From Riptortus pedestris (lineage: Eukaryota; Arthropoda; Insecta; Hemiptera; Alydidae): 64,000 nt of DNA. The DNA is taken from assembly GCA_019009955.1 (NCBI GenBank), contig CM032229.1:142747501-142811500 (forward strand). Reading direction: 5' to 3'. Within the stretch, counting starts at the first letter, position 1. Every line of letters starts with the position of its first letter. The position numbers and the translations under genes are program-made. Positions 57,966-64,000 of the stretch are shown piece by piece. The notes under the pieces were generated by a model. The model ran no database searches. It was not told the DNA's origin and saw nothing but the letters and a program-made list of their open reading frames with translations.

Positions 57966-59472
57966 CAAGATAAATAGGCATGGAGGAAGAGCGAAGCCTA
58001 GAAAGTCATTTTTAAAAGACATCAGACATCTCATGAATTTCGGTGGGTATAGTAAAAATACAGTTGTTTGTATAGCCTTTAGATCATGAAGATGATATAA
58101 AATATCTACTTATTTATTCTTCTAAAATGCCTTACTTAATGAGTAATAGTGACATATGACCTTGCTAAATGAGCTTTAGAAAATGTGTAGAATTCTAAAG
58201 AGAACCCTAATATTATTTTTGATTTATCGTATTTTACTCTTTTCTCTGATGCTACTGGAGTCGATTGTGCCAAGTAAGTTTAACCAAAGTTACATTGATG
58301 ATTTATTCTCCAAAAGTTCATGTTCTGAAGAACAAAATAAATTGTCTTTGTGGTGGTAACAAAAATTTATTAGTAATATGTGATATACATTATTTTTTTG
58401 TTGAAAAAGTAAGGTTCTGCTAAAGCAGATATGTTTGTTTATTATTATTAACGTCCACTTTATGGCTAATCGGGATGGGTTATCTACAGGTTACCTCCCT
58501 TTTCTAGCCAGGGTGGGCTTGAGGAGTTTATTTAATGAGTCTGTCACTAAATAAATGTCTACGCTCCAGGGCGGGAACCGAACCCACCACTCTAGTAAAG
58601 CAGATATATTAGTTGCCTTAATTGCAAACAAGTACTTTTTTAGCATATTCCCCTTAAGGCAAATCAGCTGATTTTTTTTTTAGAACATAAAAAAATACAT
58701 TTATTTATTCTTGAAATACTTCTCCTTTTAGACTTTTTCGAGTAACACTGAACTTATCAGTAGATAACCACCATTCTGACATTTTCACTCTTTAGGACTT
58801 TTATCACTCCACACAATTTTCAATATTCATAAGAACATGGTTAGGATCATATTCTCACAGATATTCACAATCATTGTGAAGCTACCCTATCAGTTTTGTA
58901 TGGCTTAAATCACTTAAACATTTAGTTCCATAGTATTTAAAATGCAGATTAAAATTATGTATACAGCTGAAACAAATCGTGTAATGAATAGTCCTTAAGC
59001 TCCAGAAAACTAAACTCATTTTGTTCCTATAGGACCATAAGAAATAAGGTTGCAATAGTTTTTAGACACAACATTTTCTAATATAGATATTTGCCAATCT
59101 ATGAATTTATCTCATAGGCATCCATTTCAATTAAGATCGTGTTAGAAATAGGTGCAGTGCAGCAATCTCATGGAAAAGTTGTATAGGTCCTTTTCCTTTA
59201 CTTCTATGAGACTTAATACTTAGAATTATATAATTGGGCTTTATGTTGTAGCAGAAACATATTCACAGTTATAGCAGTTAGCTTGTTTATCTAATCTTAA
59301 TTAGAAGTAAATCAAGCAGATACAATAAATAAGTGTTTATTATAATCCACCTTACCCTAGATGGTATGACAATGCTAGAAGGGGACTTGTAATCTAAAGT
59401 CTTTTTTAAAGCTTGGCTACAAAGTGAAGTAAAACTGGAACTTCTGATTGCATTTGAGTAAAACAAACTCAT
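51067..59472 (-). CDS. mRpL9: Mitochondrial ribosomal protein bL9m (mRpL9), with an in-frame TGA
   Basis: Protein of the large mitochondrial ribosomal subunit. Coding exons on the - strand: 59472-59356 (39 codons, donor GTAAGG), 54193-54034, 52833-52667, 52345-52145 and 51252-51067. Splice phases fit throughout, giving 277 codons including the final TAA. Residues 1-39 look like a mitochondrial import signal (MSLFYSNAIRSSSFTSL, no acidic residues before Asp27). NTFILKRKYPVRL, GVGLKGECVKLK, AYNEYLLPG and WTLEPWHLR follow, as in insect bL9m. Codon 226 is TGA (51220-51222), flanked by TLR and RLHHWTTD; the same frame continues for 50 more residues. From memory of the family this position is normally Cys (CRIHHW in flies). 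It may be a nonsense allele, an assembly error or readthrough. Intron 1 (5.2 kb) carries a nested transposon stack. Confidence 0.9.
51374..51593 (-). repeat. tRNA-derived SINE, full-length copy in mRpL9 intron 4
   Basis: Reverse copy from TTATTAACATCCACTTTTTG through GGTTACCACCCTTTTCTAGC, AATTCCGTCACTAAATAAAT and GGCGGGAATCGAACTCGCCA to GGCTAACCTGAGCCCCG. It holds complements of both pol III boxes and is one of the three most complete copies, together with 58439-58596 and 63465-63672. Confidence 0.85.
53279..53414 (-). repeat. SINE copy, left half of an inverted pair
   Basis: Reverse copy: GGGATGGGTTATTTTCAGGT, TACCACCCTTTTATAGC, GGACTAAGGATTTTATTTG, GAAATTGAACTTGC, ACTCTAGGTTTACC. It breaks off in the A-box region and is followed immediately by a forward copy in mRpL9 intron 3. 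Confidence 0.7.
53425..53512 (+). repeat. SINE fragment, right half of an inverted pair
   Basis: Forward 3' body: CACCCTGGCTAGGAAAGGG, GGTAACCAGTAGGTAAGCC, TCCCAATTAGCATTAGTAG and a tail of ATTAATAAATAATTTAATTT. Paired with the reverse copy just upstream, the two can form a hairpin in the mRpL9 pre-mRNA. Confidence 0.7.
53560..53720 (+). repeat. Unclassified repeat, copy 2, in mRpL9 intron 3
   Basis: Matches 50578-50705 (GAAAGTGGTATATGTTATCT, ATTTATAGATATTTTTATAG, AAAAAAGGTCCCATACAA, GATACAGAGAAATTGAACTT). About 40 bases that are absent from copy 1 (near 53580-53618) interrupt it. Confidence 0.45.
55468..56006 (+). mobile_element. Rolling-circle (HINE-like) element inserted in the LINE
   Basis: The 5' end is AAAAAGTCCGTCACGCAGG then GGCTGCGTAAACTAAGCAG. 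The core contains GCGACCGCTAGAGTGGTAAC and a (TA)n at about 55844-55876. The 3' end reads GATTTCCCTCAAGGGAAATC then TGCTAAAA. Removing it rejoins the LINE frame (AAAACAAAA to GTTTTGGTAGTAG, giving KTKVLVV), so its ends are defined to within a few A residues. It is a short, internally deleted copy. Confidence 0.9.
56260..56368 (-). mobile_element. Penelope-like terminal fragment with hammerhead-like core
   Basis: On the - strand: CTGACGA (56353-56347), one T, a perfect 5 bp stem GATGC/GCATC with loop ACA (56345-56333), then GAAA (56332-56329). This is the catalytic-core layout of a hammerhead ribozyme. A 13 bp inverted repeat, AATGTATGTAGGA at 56260-56272 and its complement at 56354-56366, encloses the segment and could be stem I. 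The expected UH before the 3' strand reads AA and no stem III is evident, so this copy is probably dead. Confidence 0.5.
56606..56650. repeat. (TA)n microsatellite, left side of the mariner insertion
   Basis: TA dinucleotide tract directly abutting the mariner left end. The tract resumes at 57932 on the other side, so the transposon landed inside one microsatellite. Confidence 0.9.
56651..57931 (-). mobile_element. mariner (DD34D) DNA transposon, full-length but defective
   Basis: A 1281 bp element with inverted terminal repeats. The left end is ACGTAGTAAGGTCCAAAAGT. The right end, complemented, is ACGTAGTAAGGTCCATAAGT, and pairing continues to GCCTG. It sits in a TA microsatellite, matching the TA target of mariners. 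One flank has changed to CA. The size and single transposase frame between the repeats are typical of the family. The transposase carries a stop and a frameshift. Confidence 0.92.
56660..57770 (-). pseudogene. mariner transposase, disrupted
   Basis: Frame 57770-57156 encodes 204 residues. It begins MFKLEYCAVIKFFCKEGLTP, with helix-turn-helix regions, the SLEDDPRPGRP linker, and the first catalytic Asp in VTGDET. It then meets TAA after IVWDC. The same frame resumes at 57146 with LLIDFKERN and the second Asp in LHDYSPVHTA. The third Asp is in PPYSPDLAPSDFYLF, 34 residues later as in DD34D mariners. A frameshift near 56830 moves the C-terminal KCIELRGEYIEK into another frame (within 56593-56832). 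All three catalytic Asp codons survive, so decay is moderate. Confidence 0.9.
57932..57965. repeat. (TA)n microsatellite, right side of the mariner insertion
   Basis: Continuation of the TA tract that the mariner split. LINE sequence resumes directly after it. Confidence 0.85.
58439..58596 (-). repeat. tRNA-derived SINE copy in mRpL9 intron 1
   Basis: Reverse copy: TTATTATTAACGTCCACTTT, GGTTACCTCCCTTTTCTAGC, CAGGGTGGGCTTGAGGAGTT, GTCTGTCACTAAATAAATG and GGCGGGAACCGAACCCACCA. It ends at ACTCTAG, so the A-box part is missing. Confidence 0.8.
58634..58672 (-). mobile_element. Rolling-circle (HINE-like) element, terminal 3' hairpin only
   Basis: TTTTTAGCATATTCCCCTTA then AGGCAAATCAGCTG matches only the 3' terminal palindrome in reverse. 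One change on each side of the hairpin weakens pairing. No other part of the element is present. Confidence 0.5.
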
Positions 59473-59785
59473 TTTGAAAATCTACACTGAAGGTTATAAT
59501 ACTGCTACACGCCGCATAACCTACATCATAAAAAGTCATATACTCTGGCATTTATTTTGCAATAATGGAACAGCGTATGATAAATAAAATTCGTTCGAAA
59601 ATTAATACAAATATTTGTATTTGCTAATATGCTGTATTTTACAAAGTATGTTTCTATTTTTTACCTGTTGTTATTTGTTTTCACACCTGACCCAGTGTAA
59701 CCTTTTCCGCATCGAGGTCAGCCGAATTCTCTTTTGGGGTTTAGTTCTAATTGCCAGGGTTTGCGGGGATTATTTATTACTTAAT
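59473..59785. promoter_or_regulatory. Shared divergent promoter region of mRpL9 and SdhD
   Basis: 313 bp between the two start codons, with genes on opposite strands. No TATA box stands out at a sensible distance for either gene. The stretch from about 59686 to 59770 is the most GC-rich part and contains AGGTCAGCC, a nuclear-receptor-like half site, but that is a weak match. Transcription start sites cannot be placed from sequence alone. Confidence 0.6.
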
Positions 59786-62700
59786 ATGTCATTGTCAAGT
59801 ATTTTGCGAGGATCTCTCAATATATGCAGGCGTAAGATTTTGTTATTCGAGTGTGATTACATGATCGTGTGATTTTCTTTTGCCTTTTACAAATTAATTA
59901 TATATATTTTTTTCAGTGAGACCTGTTTCGTTAATTACGAAAACTCCAGTGATATCCACTTTCGCTCTTCATACTGCTTCCTACAGAACTCAAACCTTCG
60001 ATGAGAAACGTATCTTATTGGACACAAAAAAAGTATGTAATTTTCTCACATTTATTTTTACTTAGAATTATTTCTGAATTTACTAGTTAAATAAATCTCG
60101 CTTCTTGTATGTCATATATATTACTTATCAATTCGCTCATATTAAGTGGAGGATTGTCCCACCCATGCATTTGCAACCAATAGTTAGTTGGCCTTCCTCT
60201 TTATAGATTAGAATGCTTAGCTTATAGATAAGTCATGATCTTTTGGGTATTTTTAAAAAAAAAAAACTAAAAAAATATTAGGTATTGGAAAATTCCTATT
60301 TTCTGCTTAAATGGACATAATTTTCTCTGATGGTCTCAATAGTAAATATTAATACTTAAAATAGAATAAAATCTTTTGAAGTCATTGGATGTAAATGTAT
60401 CTACTGGCTAGAATTAGAAACCTTAGATTTGGATAATTTTTTGTACTTGCCAATAATGGTTGCTTGCATAAAATGCCTGAAAAGTGGCATTTTAGTGAAA
60501 TTTTATTGTAGAGTTATTAACTTTTAAATTTATGGAATTTTAGACATAATATTTTCACACATACTATATCTCCAGAACATTTGGGGATTAGGGCTTAATT
60601 ATTATTCCAATTTATTTGGTGTTTATAAGCTTCAAATCTGTTTCTTGACTGTATTCCTAAAATTTATAAATTTCTCCAACCACTAACCTTAGTTTTAATA
60701 CAATTTTTTTAAATATTGATTTTTAAAATTGTTATCAAAAAGTGACACATCTGACTTATACTTTTTTTTTAAAATTTATTTATTTTATATAAGCATGCAC
60801 TAAATTTCACAATCATTTTCCATTTGAATTATAATAAATTAAATATATACGTTTCACATTTTTTTTTAGGGATAATGGAATTATTCGATTATATTTTGGC
60901 CCACTGGGGGTTTTAAAATGCTATTTTTCCTTTTAGTATGTCAACAGGAAATCATAAGATTTGTGAATATTTTGAAATATTACTTTCTGGGCCGATCTCT
61001 TCCTTTTTGCCCAATATATTCTTTAGCATCAACTGATGAAACCATTCTGTTAGCATATGCCTAATAAGTTCACCTTCCTTTCCGGCGTAATTTTTCTTAA
61101 ATTTCTACAGTCATCACATTAAATATTCTGCCTCCAACAGGTGCAAGTGATTCTGTGCCTAATCTACATTTCATTTCCTGAAGAAGAGTCTGAAATTATG
61201 CACGCATGTTACAATATTTTCATCTCTAGTAACATACAATTGTATAGTTTACTGACTTTTTGTGTGAATTATTTATGCAATATACAACCCTCAATTGAAT
61301 AATACAGTAGGAATAATATACTTTAATGCAATCCAATCGGATAACTACCAAACAATTTGATACACACTGTAATGAAGAGTGTTAGGACTCACTTGCTTTT
61401 TCAGAATTGTGTTTTACTAGCTTTAAGAAAGATTTCAGAAATATAATCCTTGATCATCATTTATTGTGATTATTGTAATATAAATTCGTGTTAAAAGAGG
61501 AGCACTCATTTTAAGATATTACAACAAATGTGTAACGTGTTGTAACCAATAATTAAATACAATATGCAATTTTTTAAAACAATATTTGTAGCTAAATAAA
61601 TAAGAGAAAAAATATTAGTATTGTGTCAAAACACCGAGGTATGATATTATTTCTATTAGTGGTTGTTGATTTTATGCTCTATGATTCCTAAGTTATATAT
61701 TAAATTGGGAGATGAACTATTAGGTTTATCAGGAGGAAAGTGTGCAGGAAGGGGGAAAATTGAAGTGGGTGTGTCTTAATAGTGAAGAATTTTTGCAAAC
61801 ATTTTTTACGTTCTTTATCTCATTGAGTTAGTTCTCATCAAATCAGAAACCATTAAACTAAGGCATTTGCCATGGGGGCATTTAATTAGTTTTTATGATA
61901 TTTCTTGTACTGATGAATCATCCTTAGAATTCAACTATTTGAACAAACAAAACTGTTACATAAAAACTTAAACAAACTGTTTGTACTAAGCTATTTAGTG
62001 CAAACATTTTGTTTGTGTTACGTAGCTGTTTGTGCTGAACTATTAATTGTACTAATCCCCTGATATTTTTATGTTATGAACACTGACCTATACTGTTTAT
62101 TTATTTATTATTATGCTTCATATACTATTAATATTCTGTACTGGAGCTTTGCAATACTTAGTCATGTCATTATAGCAGAGTCGGTGTAATAACTTCCGAT
62201 GGCAAAACTTCAAATGTGTTCAATTTTATATGAATTGCAATATTTTATCTGGCTTTCACTGGCTGAAGCAGTTATGTGATGTAATCAGTTAATTATTTTG
62301 TACGAGGAATGAGTGATATCTATTTTATCATTGAGAGACTTTATGATTGACTTCCCACAAGCAACTAGTGAAGGTCTTGGCACTAAGGCAATACTTGTGA
62401 TAAAATTGCTTTACTTGAACAAAAAAATATTAGCTTATCTGTGGGACAATGTTTAAAATGTATGTAATAACACTTGAACTATTGATTATAGGTTTGTTTT
62501 TTTCATTGACTTAATCATAATTGATCTATTTAATTGAGCGTTATGCCATTTATTAATTGCATAATGACATAAATTGTGATTAAAAAAAACATAGATTGTG
62601 GTGCATCTTTAAGTGACATGGAATCAAATGATAGTGCCAGCTTGTGCACCTCATGTTCAAAAATAGGTCTTTTTCTTTATCCATTGCCAGCTTTAATTTA

Positions 62701-64000
62701 AATTCTTTACTTCATTATTTATTTATTAGCATTTAATACTTGAGCAATTTATTAACAGTAGGCAAAATAAATTTAGCTTTTCAGAGATAATAATGAAAAC
62801 TCATTGTCACTTAATTTTTATAATTGTTAAAGATCTTGTTTATTATTGGAAAACATTTTTGGCTTTTAATATTTATATCTTTCTTAAATGTACTCCTGGT
62901 TTAAGCTGTTAAACTCTACTTGTTTTTACAAAGGAAAACTAAATTTCTTCCCTAAATGTTTTGTTACAAAATGGAGCTATAATTAAAAAAAAAAAAAAAG
63001 CATGATATAAAATTCTCAGTAATCAAGACTCTTAAAAAATAAATAAATAAATAAAAAAATAAAAACAATAAAAAAAGGCTTGACTAAATAAAAATTCATT
63101 AAACTCCAAAATTTATCATTGGAAGAAACACTACTTTCTAATCAGTTTGAATATTGGGCACATAAAAGAAATTTGCTAATTTTATATTTGAAGTCATCTT
63201 AACTCTGGAAGTCAACAATAATTTTTTTTAATAGCTCTATTTATCTAGTTCAAAAGGGAACAACCTGCCTAATAGGTAGCGTCTTACTAATGAGAGTTTA
63301 AAAATCAAGGGGTAATTTCGAATTTGACAATATGTTAAACATTTTGTTTTCCATGTTTTTTTTTGTTTGTTTTTTTAATATACAATTAAAATGATATTCC
63401 AAAAGATGTAATTAAAAATCATTTTATCTAATCTTTAGGTGCCTAATTAAAAAAAAAAAAAAATTATTTATTAACATCCACTTTTTGTAACTAAGGCTTG
63501 GGCTATTTGGGACGGGTTATCTATAGGTTACCATCCTTTTCAAGCCAGGGTGGGACTGAGAATTTTATTTAATAAATTCCTTTGTCCAGACGGGAATCAA
63601 ACTCGCCACTCTAGGTTTACCATGTGAGATTAAGGTCAACGCTTTAACTCACATGGCTAACATAAGCCCCGAAGTACAAAATTGAAACAAGAAGACTGAA
63701 AGAATATTTTTATTTTGGTCCAATGAATATGATCTCAAGTGAAAAAAACAAGCTATTCACTTATAATATTTATTATTAAACAAGCTTAGAGTATATTTAT
63801 TTACATTTTATATTATATTTTTTTCGATTTAGAGATTAGATTGTATTTTTTCTTTCCAGATCCAGCCGATTAAGTTAAGTGAAGCTGTGAAGCAGTTTTC
63901 TACAACACCGACAAGGCATTCAAGCCATGATCATGCGAAGCTTTGGGTCCTGGAGAGATACGTATCACTTGGCCTGCTTGCAGTTTGCCCTCTCGCCCTC
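59786..64000 (+). CDS. SdhD: Succinate dehydrogenase cytochrome b small subunit (SDHD, CybS), 5' part
   Basis: Membrane-anchor subunit of mitochondrial complex II, which helps hold haem b and the ubiquinone site. Exons seen: 59786-59831 (donor GTAAGA), 59917-60032 (donor GTATGT) and 63860 to beyond the window edge (acceptor TTTCCAG). Phases join to give 101 residues. The start MSLSSILRGSLNICR begins an import signal that is rich in Ser, Thr and Arg. At about residues 76-101 the HDHAKLWVLERYVSLGLLAV segment is the conserved start of the mature anchor, entering the first membrane helix. The haem-ligand His and the later helices lie outside the window. Intron 2 is 3.8 kb. An upstream in-frame ATG at 59615 would add a hydrophobic leader not seen in the family, so 59786 is preferred. 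Confidence 0.88.
60033..63859 (+). other. Intron 2 of SdhD
   Basis: AT-rich, without coding frames. The only repeat recognised is the SINE at 63465-63672, plus poly(A)/poly(T) runs such as those near 62985 and 63035-63075. Confidence 0.8.
63465..63672 (-). repeat. tRNA-derived SINE, near full-length copy in SdhD intron 2
   Basis: Reverse copy next to a poly(A) run: TTATTTATTAACATCCACTT, GGTTACCATCCTTTTCAAGC, GACGGGAATCAAACTCGCCA (B box complement), ACCATGTGAGATTAAGGTCA and CACATGGCTAACATAAGCCC (A box side). The GTCACTAAATAAAT block has been lost by a small deletion. Confidence 0.85.

Larger units (their letters stand above)
54960..58090 (+). pseudogene. LINE reverse transcriptase relic, split by three younger insertions
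   Basis: A decayed non-LTR retrotransposon lies in four pieces: 54960-55467, 56007-56260, 56370-56605 and 57965-58090. Piece 1 encodes KDQFGFESVIGT (reverse transcriptase motif), MAVTFVELEKAFDNV (the AFD catalytic strand) and NIVLVAKFEVL followed by LKINAYKTK. In that region an intact element has YADD; the Asp pair is lost here. Piece 2 resumes exactly with VLVVEEK, then KGYCYLGRI. Piece 3 has KRRVTFLGHII. Piece 4 has GRAKPRKSFLKDI. Numerous stops and frameshifts show it is dead. It lies antisense in mRpL9 intron 1 and is the oldest layer of the stack. Confidence 0.8.

Overview
The window is AT-rich nuclear DNA from an arthropod, almost certainly an insect. The evidence is a chitin-binding RR-2 cuticular protein gene, a non-muscle myosin regulatory light chain of insect type, spliced genes with GT/AG introns, and a dense load of insect-type transposable elements. 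The order cannot be fixed from the sequence. A hemipteroid insect is possible, but that is a guess.

Four protein genes are supported. (1) A cuticular protein gene on the + strand (10435-25097) has three exons. Its TATA box and initiator lie upstream, and a 12.9 kb first intron separates five codons from the rest of the signal peptide. (2) The non-muscle myosin regulatory light chain gene (spaghetti squash type) on the - strand (44844 to 40375) reconstructs to 174 residues from three coding exons. (3) The mitochondrial ribosomal protein bL9m gene (mRpL9) on the - strand (59472 to 51067) has five coding exons and one unexpected in-frame TGA in the last. (4) A divergently transcribed partial gene for succinate dehydrogenase subunit D (CybS) on the + strand starts at 59786 and runs off the window at 64000. 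mRpL9 and SdhD start codons are 313 bp apart, so the two nuclear genes for mitochondrial proteins probably share a promoter region.

Most of the rest is transposon debris. The dominant signal is one non-autonomous rolling-circle (Helitron/Helentron, HINE-like) family with about 15 copies or fragments. Its hallmarks are a GTCACGCAG-type 5' end, subterminal inverted repeats AGCAGATTTCCC / GGGAAATCTGCT, an internal TA or TATC microsatellite, and a palindromic 3' end. Three copies sit side by side immediately upstream of the cuticle-gene promoter. A tRNA-derived SINE family has about 12 copies. Other elements are a full-length but broken mariner (56651-57931), an internally deleted piggyBac-like element with exact TTAA flanks and a surviving C-terminal zinc-finger segment (34800-35734), three decayed LINE reverse-transcriptase fragments, and several Penelope-like or hammerhead-like fragments. 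The last group includes a 229 bp near-perfect palindrome (38320-38548).

Layout: 1-8.2 kb is intergenic with microsatellites and debris. 8.2-10.2 kb is a rolling-circle array. 10.2-25.3 kb is the cuticle gene. 25.3-40.3 kb is intergenic transposon-rich DNA. 40.3-45.3 kb is the myosin light chain gene. 45.3-51 kb is intergenic. 51-59.5 kb is mRpL9, with a nested LINE / rolling-circle / mariner stack in intron 1. 59.8-64 kb is SdhD. I found no defence system, CRISPR array or RNA gene.
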